From: Candidatus Leptofilum proximum
GTDB lineage: Bacteria > Chloroflexota > Anaerolineae > Promineifilales > Promineifilaceae
NCBI GenBank assembly: GCA_016710325.1
Contig: JADJXK010000002.1
Coordinates: forward strand, 806,001 to 870,000
Direction of reading: 5' to 3'
DNA length: 64,000 nt
Shown: positions 16,445-24,114 of the stretch, piece by piece
Layout: every line of letters begins with the position of its first letter
Position numbering within the stretch: position 1 is the first letter of the stretch
Made by a program: the position numbers and the translations under genes
The notes under the pieces: generated by a model
What the model saw: only the letters and a program-made list of their open reading frames with translations
Told to the model about the DNA's origin: nothing
Database searches by the model: none

Positions 16445-17731
16445 CTAGAGGCGCAGGTTGGTAAACGCCTTGAGGCCAGGGTAAATGGCCGAATCGCCCA
16501 GATCGTCCTCGATGCGGAGGAGCTGGTTGTATTTGGCCACGCGGTCGCTGCGGGCGGGGGCGCCGGTTTTGATCTGGCCAGTGTTCAACGCCACGGCCAG
16601 GTCGGCGATGGTGGCGTCTTCACTTTCACCGGAGCGATGGGAGGTAACGGCCGTCCACCCATGACGCTGCACCATTTCCACGGATTGAATCGCCTCGGTC
16701 AGCGTGCCAATCTGGTTCACCTTACACAGCAAACTGTTGGCCGCCTTGCGCTCAATCGCCATCTCGATGCGTTTGACGTTGGTCACCAGCAGGTCATCAC
16801 CTACAATTTGCACCCGGTCGCCCAATTTTTCCATCATCAGCGCCCAGGCTTCCCAGTCATCTTCGCCCAGACCATCTTCAATAGAGATGATGGGATACTT
16901 GTTGACCAGGTTGACGTAGAAATCGACCATTTCTGCGCCGGTCAGCTTCTTGCCTTCAACCTTCATGTTATACAGGCCATCTTCGTAAATTTCCGAGGCA
17001 GCGGGATCCATGGCAAACACGATTTGTTCGCCGGGTTTATAACCAGCTTTTTCGATGGCTTCCAGCATCAGCTCAAACGGTTCGCTGTTGTTCTTTACAC
17101 TGGGCGCAAAACCGCCCTCATCACCCACGGTGGTGCCGTACCCCTTGTTGGCCAGTACTTTCTTCAGACTGTGGTAGATTTCAGCGCCCCAGCGCAGCCC
17201 TTCAGCAAAGGTAGACGCGCCCACGGGCATAATCATGTACTCCTGCAAATCGGTGGCACCAGCGGCGTGTTTGCCGCCGTTCATGATGTTCATCATGGGC
17301 ACGGGCAGGGTGCGGGCGTAGACACCGCCCAGGTAGCGGTAGAGCGGCAGCTCCAGGCTGTCCGCGGCAGCGTGAGCCACGGCCAGAGAGGCGCCCAAAA
17401 TGGCGTTGGCGCCCAGGTTCTTCTTGTTTTCGCTGCCGTCTAGTTCCAGCATCACCTGATCAATGCCCACCTGATCGGTAGCGTCCCAGCCGACGATGGC
17501 TTCGGCTATGTCTTCGTTTACGGCCGTTACCGCCTGCTGTACCCCTTTGCCCAGGTAGCGCCCCTTGTCGCCATCCCGCTTTTCCCAGGCTTCATGAATG
17601 CCTGTAGACGCCCCAGAGGGCACAATCGCCCGACCATAGCTGCCATCGAACAGCTGAACTTCCACTTCCACCGTTGGGTTCCCACGAGAATCCAAGACTT
17701 CCCGTCCGCGAATAGACTCAATGTAAGACAT
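16445..17731 (-). CDS. eno: Enolase
   Basis: A 428-residue enolase converting 2-phosphoglycerate to phosphoenolpyruvate. Recognised blocks are SYIESIRGREVLDSRGNPT at the start, IMNGGKHA, VGDEGGFAP, ISIEDGLGEDDWEAW (metal ligands), QIVGDDLLVTN, KVNQIGTLTEA (catalytic Lys), SHRSGESEDATIADL near the end. Start ATG at 17731 has GGAG at the right distance. The gene stands alone. The gap 17732-17990 has no gene and no clear promoter that I would call. Confidence 0.96.
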   Translation of the reverse strand: MSYIESIRGREVLDSRGNPTVEVEVQLFDGSYGRAIVPSGASTGIHEAWEKRDGDKGRYLGKGVQQAVTAVNEDIAEAIVGWDATDQVGIDQVMLELDGSENKKNLGANAILGASLAVAHAAADSLELPLYRYLGGVYARTLPVPMMNIMNGGKHAAGATDLQEYMIMPVGASTFAEGLRWGAEIYHSLKKVLANKGYGTTVGDEGGFAPSVKNNSEPFELMLEAIEKAGYKPGEQIVFAMDPAASEIYEDGLYNMKVEGKKLTGAEMVDFYVNLVNKYPIISIEDGLGEDDWEAWALMMEKLGDRVQIVGDDLLVTNVKRIEMAIERKAANSLLCKVNQIGTLTEAIQSVEMVQRHGWTAVTSHRSGESEDATIADLAVALNTGQIKTGAPARSDRVAKYNQLLRIEDDLGDSAIYPGLKAFTNLRL

Positions 17732-17990
17732 GTTCACTCCTTGTGTGATAATCGGATCTTTTCCCGAGATTGTTAATTTGTGCATTTATAGGTACAGTGG
17801 ATTGTATAGAAACTAGAGAGAATATACAGAAGCCGTCAGGTTCGGGCAAACACAAGTCACGGCATTCTTTATGCCAAATGTCACAAATTTATACCGAATG
17901 TCCTCTTGTCAAGAGAGGGTGCCACGGTTATAAATCCTAGAATAAACAACGACTGAACCGATCACACGCTGATCTTCCAGAATAAGCCTT

Positions 17991-20078
17991 ATGAGCGACC
18001 TGATCTCCATCGAATCCAACCAGATACATACCTTGTGGCAGAAGCTGGCCGAAGAGCTGCTGAATATTTTTGATGCCCACGGCGTTTGTGCCGTCGTTGC
18101 CAACGAAGTCGCCGTCTTCAGCCAGGCCACAACGGTGGTTGGCGTGAGCGATCCGCAGAAGAAATATTTTGACGTGTGGGTGTGTGATAAAGACGGCCGT
18201 CTCCAACAAACCCGCTGGACCACCGAAAAAGCCTCCTTTACCAGCTTCATTAAGACAGGCAAACCGTCGGTCCAGGAAAAGTTTAACCGGCCCCCTTCCG
18301 AACTCATCCGCAGCGAGCTGTGGCAGCTGCCCCACGAGCGCATCCTGGCCGTTCCCCTGCCCGCACCGGGCCGGTACGCGCCGGTGACACCAGAAGGCAT
18401 CATCTGCCTGCTGGACCCCCACGAGCCAATGCCCCTGGCCCAGCTAGAGAATTTGAGCGCCCTGGCCACCCAGGTCACCATTGCCCTGGACCGCGCCTAC
18501 CTGCGGCAGACCGTCGGGCGGCAGGACATCGAGTTTGCCGTTGTCTCGGAAATCAGCTACGCCCTCACCTCCACCCTGAGCCTGCAAAACATTTACCACC
18601 AGCTGATGGAACCGGTGCGGCGCACCCTAAACGTCGGGTCAGTTTCCGTCGGTCTGATTGAGCCAACCTCAGGCGATATTATTTTTGTGGATATGCTGAT
18701 GGGTGAGCTGTTTAAGAATTTGCCCACCATTCGGCTGAAAAAGGGCCAGGGCATTGCCGGCTGGGTTTCTGAAAATCGCCAATCGGTCATCATCAATGAC
18801 GTATATTCCGATAAGCGATTTTATTCGCGGGTGGACCGGCAGTCGGGCTTCCAGACGCACAACATGATCTGTATTCCGCTGCAAATTGAAGACCGGGTGA
18901 TCGGTATTTTGCAGGCGATCAACAAGCAAAACGGCGACTTTAATGAGAACGATTTGCGCCTGCTCCAGGCCATCGGCGGACCGTTGGCGGCGGCGATTGA
19001 GAATGCCAGTTTGCATACGGCCGTTCTCGCCGAAAAGCGTCGCATCGAAACCATCTTCGCCAACATGTCTGAAGGCATGATGACGGTGGACGCCGACGGC
19101 CTCATCACCCACGCCAACGACTCCCTGCTCAGCCTGCTGTACCGCGACCTGCCCTCGCTGCTGGGCCAAAAAGCCAACGACACGATCCGGCTCACGGCGG
19201 GCAGCCTGAACGAATTTATGCAGCGCATCCTCTCGGCCACGGACGAGTACCCCCAGCTGGCCACCGAAATGAGCCAGAGCGGCGGCGGCACCGTGCCGGT
19301 CCTGCTCAGCGGTGCCCCCATCCGCGACGACAAGGGTGAGGTGACCGAACTCATCTTTGTCTTCAGCGACCTGAGCCAGATTCGCGAAGTGGAGCGGCTG
19401 CGTGACGACTTCTTTCACGGCATCATTCACGAACTTCGCACCCCGCTGGCGACCATTCTCATGTATGCCCGCCTGCTGCGCGAAGGCAAGGCACAGCAAA
19501 AAGAAAAGGCCGACCGCTTCCTGGGCGTCATCGAGCGGGAAAGCGACCGCCTGCAAAAGATGGTGCGCCAGATGCTGGAAGTGGTCAAGATGGAAGCCAG
19601 CGAGTTCCAGCGCAGCAACGATCTCATCAGCCTCAACGACCTGTTCGACGAAATTTTGCCTCCCCTGGCCGACCGGGCCACGGAAAAGGGGCTCACCTTC
19701 CGCCAGCGCATTGCGCCAGACATGGAGCCAGTGTTGGGCAACCAGGAAACGTACCACCTCATCTTCAAAAACCTGATCGACAACGCGGTGAAGTTCACTC
19801 TCTCCGGCACGGTGCGCGTGGAAGCGTACCCGGAAAATGGCCAGATCGTGGTGCAGGTGAAGGACGACGGCATTGGCATTCCCCGCCAGGCGCTCCCGAA
19901 CTTATTCGGCCGTTTTTTCCGGGCACAAACGGCCGTTGAACGCGGCATTGCGGGCACCGGGCTCGGCCTCTACATGGTCAAAGTCGCCGTCGAGAACTAT
20001 AATGGCACCATTCAGGTGAAAAGCACGGCGGGCAAGGGCACGACATTTACCGTGAGATTGCCCATCGCCGAGACATGA
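17991..20078 (+). CDS. Sensor histidine kinase with GAF-GAF-PAS input
   Basis: A 695-residue soluble kinase (no membrane helices). Residues about 10-170 and 180-345 look like GAF domains (second with GQGIAGWVSENRQSVIINDV and PLQIEDRVIGILQAINK). A PAS domain follows at about 355-465 (IFANMSEGMMTVDADGLITHAN). The catalytic core has the H-box HELRTPLATIL, N-box NLIDNAVKFT, G1 DDGIGIP, F-box and G2 GTGLGLYMVK. No response regulator is adjacent, so it is an orphan kinase. The GAF and PAS ligands are unknown. Confidence 0.92.
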   Translation: MSDLISIESNQIHTLWQKLAEELLNIFDAHGVCAVVANEVAVFSQATTVVGVSDPQKKYFDVWVCDKDGRLQQTRWTTEKASFTSFIKTGKPSVQEKFNRPPSELIRSELWQLPHERILAVPLPAPGRYAPVTPEGIICLLDPHEPMPLAQLENLSALATQVTIALDRAYLRQTVGRQDIEFAVVSEISYALTSTLSLQNIYHQLMEPVRRTLNVGSVSVGLIEPTSGDIIFVDMLMGELFKNLPTIRLKKGQGIAGWVSENRQSVIINDVYSDKRFYSRVDRQSGFQTHNMICIPLQIEDRVIGILQAINKQNGDFNENDLRLLQAIGGPLAAAIENASLHTAVLAEKRRIETIFANMSEGMMTVDADGLITHANDSLLSLLYRDLPSLLGQKANDTIRLTAGSLNEFMQRILSATDEYPQLATEMSQSGGGTVPVLLSGAPIRDDKGEVTELIFVFSDLSQIREVERLRDDFFHGIIHELRTPLATILMYARLLREGKAQQKEKADRFLGVIERESDRLQKMVRQMLEVVKMEASEFQRSNDLISLNDLFDEILPPLADRATEKGLTFRQRIAPDMEPVLGNQETYHLIFKNLIDNAVKFTLSGTVRVEAYPENGQIVVQVKDDGIGIPRQALPNLFGRFFRAQTAVERGIAGTGLGLYMVKVAVENYNGTIQVKSTAGKGTTFTVRLPIAET

Positions 20079-20079
20079 G

Positions 20080-20132
20080 TAATTGGGTAATTAAGTAATT
20101 GAGTAATTACCCAATTACCCAATTACCCAATT
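20080..20132. repeat. Heptamer palindrome (GGTAATT/AGTAATT units)
   Basis: GGTAATTAAGTAATTGAGTA is followed by inverted ATTACCCAATTACCC copies, ending one base before the desulfurase ATG. It fills the whole gap between two genes and may set the 5' leader structure of the desulfurase mRNA. Confidence 0.8.
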
Positions 20133-21311
20133 ATGTCAACACACATTTACCTCGATCACGGCGCTTCTACGCCAGTACATCCCCAGGTTATTGAAAAAAT
20201 GCTGCCGTTTTGGACGGAACATTACGGCAATCCGTCCTCGTCGCACGCGCACGGCCGTTCCGCCGGATTTGCTCTGGATGAAGCACGCCGCACCATTGCC
20301 GGGCTGATGAACGCCCTGCCCAAGGAAATTGTTTTCACCGGCTGTGGCTCAGAAAGCGACAACCTGGCCATTCGCGGCGTGATGTGGGCGGCGCGGAAGA
20401 ACAACACGGGCAACCACCTGATCACCAGCGCCATCGAGCATGAGGCGGTGTTGGAAACGGCCGTTCAGCTGCGCGATCACTTCAACTTTGACCTGACGAT
20501 TGTGGGGGTGGATGAATACGGCCGTATCTCCGTAGACGACGTTGCTGCGGCTATCCGGCCCGATACGGCGCTCATCTCCATCATGGCCGCCAACAACGAA
20601 ATTGGCACGACGCAGCCCATCCAGGCGATTGGCGCGTTGGCCCGCGAACACGGCATCCTGTGCCACACCGATGCGGTGCAGGCCGCAGCCACCACGCGCT
20701 GGGACATGCAAACGATGCCCATCGACCTGATCAGCTTTGCCCCTCACAAATTTTACGGCCCCAAGGGTGTGGGGATTTTGGTTGTGCGGGACGGGATTGA
20801 GCTGGTTTCGGCATTAACGGGGGGGGGGCAGGAAGACGGCCGTCGCTCTGGCACCGTCAATGTCGCTTTTGCCGTGGGTGCCGCTGAGGCGTTTAAGCTG
20901 GCCCAGGAAAATCTGGATGCCCAACTGGCCCACTACACCAGCCTGCGCGACCAGCTCATCGCGGGCGTTTTGGCCGCCGTACCCGCCGACGACATCATGC
21001 TCACCGGCCACCCCACCGGGCGGATGCCGCACCACGCCAGCTTCGCCCTCAAAAACCTCAGCGGCAACGACCTGCTGATGCACCTGGACATGGCGGGCAT
21101 CTGCGCCAGCAGCGGCTCCGCCTGCAAAACCGGCGACCCCAAGCCATCGGCCATTCTGGAAACGATTGGCCTGGACCCTGCCTGGACCAAAGGCGGCCTG
21201 CGCTTCACCGTCGGCAGCCAAAACACCCCGGCACACATTGAGCACGTCATCCAGGCCATGCCCACCGTCGTCGCAAAAGTCCGTAAAGTCAGCCAGCTTT
21301 TTGCCCTGTAA
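20133..21311 (+). CDS. Cysteine desulfurase (NifS/IscS type)
   Basis: A 392-residue PLP enzyme that takes sulfur from cysteine as a persulfide. It has HGASTPVHP at the start, the NNEIG and HTDAVQA segments, the PLP Lys in FAPHKFYGPKGVG, the RSGTVNV loop and the catalytic Cys in SSGSACKTGDPKPS near the C-terminus. mnmA follows 139 bp downstream on the same strand, so a role in supplying sulfur for tRNA 2-thiouridine is likely, as for YrvO-MnmA or IscS-MnmA pairs. No Fe-S scaffold gene is near. Confidence 0.9.
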   Translation: MSTHIYLDHGASTPVHPQVIEKMLPFWTEHYGNPSSSHAHGRSAGFALDEARRTIAGLMNALPKEIVFTGCGSESDNLAIRGVMWAARKNNTGNHLITSAIEHEAVLETAVQLRDHFNFDLTIVGVDEYGRISVDDVAAAIRPDTALISIMAANNEIGTTQPIQAIGALAREHGILCHTDAVQAAATTRWDMQTMPIDLISFAPHKFYGPKGVGILVVRDGIELVSALTGGGQEDGRRSGTVNVAFAVGAAEAFKLAQENLDAQLAHYTSLRDQLIAGVLAAVPADDIMLTGHPTGRMPHHASFALKNLSGNDLLMHLDMAGICASSGSACKTGDPKPSAILETIGLDPAWTKGGLRFTVGSQNTPAHIEHVIQAMPTVVAKVRKVSQLFAL

Positions 21312-21450
21312 AGTTAGCTGGCAACACCGTAAACCATCAGTTCATTTTCGATTCGTTTCCGTAGATTGATTGGCAAGTATGGTCCCCTCAAATTTTGTGC
21401 CTTCTATCTGAATTTGATAAAAATTCAGAAAGTTGTACATTAGGCACATC

Positions 21451-22626
21451 ATGAGTGAAATGCAGCAAGCCAACAACAAAAAGCGGGTGGTCGTAGCCAT
21501 GAGCGGCGGGGTGGACAGCTCCGTGGCGGCGGCGCTGCTGGTGGAGCAGGGCTACGAGGTCATCGGCATGATGATGCGCCTGTGGAGCGAACCGGCCAGC
21601 GGTCCGGCCGCGCCTGCCAACCGGTGCTGCACCCCGGACCAGATGGCCGACGCGCGGCGCGTGGCGGGCTTGCTGGGCATCCCGTTCTACGTGGTGGACG
21701 TGCAGGACCATTTCCGGCAGACGGTTGTGCAATTTTTTATTGATGAGCACGCGGACGGCCGTACCCCCAACCCCTGCATCGAGTGCAATCGCCAAATTCG
21801 CTTCACCTACCTGCTGGAACGCGCCCTGGCCCTCGACGCCGACTACCTGGCCACCGGCCACTACGCCCAGGTGCTCCACACCCCAGACGGCTACCAGCTG
21901 CGCAAAGGGCGCGACGAGCACAAAGACCAATCCTACGTGCTGCACGTGCTGGACCAGAAAAAATTGGGCAAAGTGCTCTTCCCCATCGGCGGCTACACCA
22001 AGCCCGAGGTGCGCGAACTGGCCAAAAAGTTTGGCCTGCCCGTGGCCAGCAAGAGCGAGAGCCAGGATTTGTGCTTCCTGGGCGACGGCGACTACCGCCG
22101 CTTTTTAAACGAGTACAGTCAAAAAGCCAGCCAGCCAGGCCCCATCGTCACCCGCGACGGCGAAGAACTGGGCCAACACGAAGGGCTGCCGTTTTACACG
22201 ATTGGCCAGCGCAAAGGGCTGGGCATTTCGGCCAGCGAACCGCTGTTTGTGCTGCGCAAGGACGTGGCCCGCAACGCCCTCATCGTGGGGCCAAAGTCGG
22301 AGTTGGGGCAGCAAACGCTGCTGGCCCGCGACGTGAATTGGCTGAACGGCCGTCCGCAGGCTCCCATCGAGGCCCAGATCAAGATTCGCTACAAGGCAAA
22401 TGGCATTCACGGCACCGTGGTAGACTTGGGCGACGGCCGTTGCCAGGTCACCTTCCACGAACCCGTTTTTGGCGTCACCGCCGGGCAAGGGGCTGTCTTT
22501 TACGACGGCGATATTTGCCTGGGCGGCGGGATTATTGCCGATGGCGTGCATGGGGTGGATGAGACAACCACTGCCCACCAAACCATCCCCTCCCTCCAAC
22601 TGGCCGACATTCAGGTGGTCACATGA
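21451..22626 (+). CDS. mnmA: tRNA-specific 2-thiouridylase
   Basis: A 391-residue enzyme that thiolates U34 of tRNA-Lys, -Glu and -Gln. The PP-loop is AMSGGVDSSVAA; catalytic cysteines are in NPCIECN and in the SQDLCFLGDGDYRRF block; YTIGQRKGLGI marks the central domain. The ATG at 21451 fits the family start. A Cys pair in NRCCTPDQMADA matches the mode of MnmA proteins with an extra Cys in the insertion region. Last bases overlap the next gene (ATGA). Confidence 0.94.
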   Translation: MSEMQQANNKKRVVVAMSGGVDSSVAAALLVEQGYEVIGMMMRLWSEPASGPAAPANRCCTPDQMADARRVAGLLGIPFYVVDVQDHFRQTVVQFFIDEHADGRTPNPCIECNRQIRFTYLLERALALDADYLATGHYAQVLHTPDGYQLRKGRDEHKDQSYVLHVLDQKKLGKVLFPIGGYTKPEVRELAKKFGLPVASKSESQDLCFLGDGDYRRFLNEYSQKASQPGPIVTRDGEELGQHEGLPFYTIGQRKGLGISASEPLFVLRKDVARNALIVGPKSELGQQTLLARDVNWLNGRPQAPIEAQIKIRYKANGIHGTVVDLGDGRCQVTFHEPVFGVTAGQGAVFYDGDICLGGGIIADGVHGVDETTTAHQTIPSLQLADIQVVT

Positions 22627-22904
22627 CCGTTGCTGCTTCTGGACTCATTCTCGGGTTTTTGCTGGCCACCGCCTACGGCGCGGGCTTTCACGTGCTGATG
22701 GGCGGCCCGTCCCGGCGCATCATCCTCTACCTGGTGGCGGCCTGGATGGGTTTTGCCCTGGGCCATGCCATCGGTGATCTGATCAACCTCAACTGGCTGC
22801 GGCTGGGCGCGCTTCAGCTGTTCAGCGCCAGCGTGGGCGCCTGGGTAGCCCTCATCGTGAGCAAGTGGCTGGCCGGGGATACGGCCGTAGCCGACCCTGA
22901 GTAA
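22623..22904 (+). CDS. Small membrane protein coupled to mnmA
   Basis: A 93-residue protein with three predicted membrane helices (SGLILGFLLATAYGAGFHVL, IILYLVAAWMGFALGHAIG, LQLFSASVGAWVALIVSKWL). The ATG overlaps the mnmA stop. I do not recognise the family. Overlap suggests co-translation rather than shared function. Confidence 0.75.
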   Translation: MTVAASGLILGFLLATAYGAGFHVLMGGPSRRIILYLVAAWMGFALGHAIGDLINLNWLRLGALQLFSASVGAWVALIVSKWLAGDTAVADPE

Positions 22905-22938
22905 TCTTCGAACCTTCCCAAATGTATCCCAACAGGTT

Positions 22939-22967
22939 TTGAAGCAGGCTTGTTTTAATGCTATACT
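22939..22967 (+). promoter_or_regulatory. Sigma-70-type promoter
   Basis: TTGAAG (22939-22944), 17-bp spacer and TATACT (22962-22967). It would serve the 23023-23873 gene pair. Confidence 0.5.
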
Positions 22968-23022
22968 AGCTTTGGTTTTCCATTTTGCCGAGCACTCAGA
23001 ATCAGGAGCAGAATAAGCACCC

Positions 23023-23481
23023 TTGGATAGTTCGACATATACCACGACCTCTGGCAGCCTGCCAGAAGAGAAAAAGTTGATTTCCGTTAAGCCAATTTAC
23101 ATCGCACTCGCCGTCATCCTGGGAGTGGCCCTGCTAGTAGGCGCCGTCTGGGGCATCGTCTGGCTGGCGCGCACTCAGGCCGCTACCGTTGAGGCCGTCC
23201 GCGACATCCTGCTGATCGCCCTGGCCCTGGAGTCTTGCCTGTTTGGCGTGGTGCTGCTCTTGATGCTGATGATGATCGTGCGCCTGGTAAACATGCTGGA
23301 ATTTGAAATCAAGCCCATCCTGGAAAAAACCAATGAGACCATAGGGACCATTCGTGGAACCACATCGTTTGTCAGCCAGAACGTGGTGAAACCTGTTACG
23401 GAAGCCCGTGTGCAAATGGCTGGCCTGCGCCGCGCCATCAAAACGTTATTTGGCAATCCACGCAACAACTTACCCCGGTAG
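23023..23481 (+). CDS. Two-helix membrane protein, unknown function
   Basis: A 152-residue protein read from a TTG at 23023; no ATG fits, and a GGAG lies about 15 bases upstream, so the start is uncertain. Two long hydrophobic helices (about residues 27-50 and 63-92) are followed by a polar region with NETIGTIRGTTSFVSQNVVKPVTEAR, resembling the DUF948-type helical tail often found next to YtxH proteins. The YtxH-type gene follows 11 bp downstream. Confidence 0.7.
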   Translation: MDSSTYTTTSGSLPEEKKLISVKPIYIALAVILGVALLVGAVWGIVWLARTQAATVEAVRDILLIALALESCLFGVVLLLMLMMIVRLVNMLEFEIKPILEKTNETIGTIRGTTSFVSQNVVKPVTEARVQMAGLRRAIKTLFGNPRNNLPR

Positions 23482-23492
23482 GAGAAAAGAAA

Positions 23493-23873
23493 ATGAGTGA
23501 GCAAAATTCGAATGATCTTGGTGCCTTTTTAGCAGGCTTTGTCATTGGCGGGCTTGTTGGCGCCGCCACGGCGATTATTCTGACACCCCAGTCGGGTGAA
23601 GAAACCCGCGCCAAAATCGCCAACATGAGCAATGAACTGCTGCAAACTGGGGGAGCCCGCGTGCAGCAAGTCCGCGAAACGGCCGAGGCTTATAGCCACG
23701 ACTACCTGGAAAAGGCCGGCTCTGCGCTTAGCAGCACCCGCCAACAGGTACAGGATGTTGGGGGACGTGTGCAGGAGCAGGCGCGGATTGTTCTGGACAA
23801 AGGAAAAGAACAGGCTTCCCAGTTGGGCAATCGGGTGAGTAACGGCACCGATGAAACGGACAAAGCTGAATAA
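23493..23873 (+). CDS. YtxH-domain protein
   Basis: A 126-residue protein with the YtxH pattern: glycine-rich membrane helix GFVIGGLVGAATAIILTPQSG at residues 14-34, then a long amphipathic helical tail with ETRAKIANMSNELLQTGGARVQQVRETA. A good RBS (GTAGGAGAAAAG) precedes the ATG. The YtxH family is linked to general stress in Firmicutes; here the role is inferred only. Confidence 0.85.
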   Translation: MSEQNSNDLGAFLAGFVIGGLVGAATAIILTPQSGEETRAKIANMSNELLQTGGARVQQVRETAEAYSHDYLEKAGSALSSTRQQVQDVGGRVQEQARIVLDKGKEQASQLGNRVSNGTDETDKAE

Positions 23874-24075
23874 CAAACTATACTCGTTAAGGGCATACTC
23901 TTAAGTTTTTAACAGAGGTGATGCGGTTAGAAAGTGCCCGCCGCGAGTATAGACGGCCGTTTCGCCAGCTTTACACCTTACACTGAAGCCAGGCTTTATT
24001 CCTTTACATTCGTTAAACAATTGAGTCTGTAACCGCATACCGTTGAGCCAGGTCCTTCCTGGCAATTTGCAGTCA

Positions 24076-24102
24076 GGCGTCTCCCCGTGGAGTCGCCTTT
24101 TT
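24076..24102 (+). terminator. Terminator-like hairpin in the leader of the rel gene
   Basis: GGCGTCTCC (24076-24084) pairs with GGAGTCGCC (24089-24097) with one T-T mismatch, followed at once by TTTTT. It ends only 12 bases before the ATG at 24115, so it lies in the mRNA leader of the rel gene. A small CCAGG/CCTGG hairpin precedes it. The position fits a conditional (attenuator-type) terminator. Confidence 0.5.
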
Positions 24103-24114
24103 GCATGTACCACT

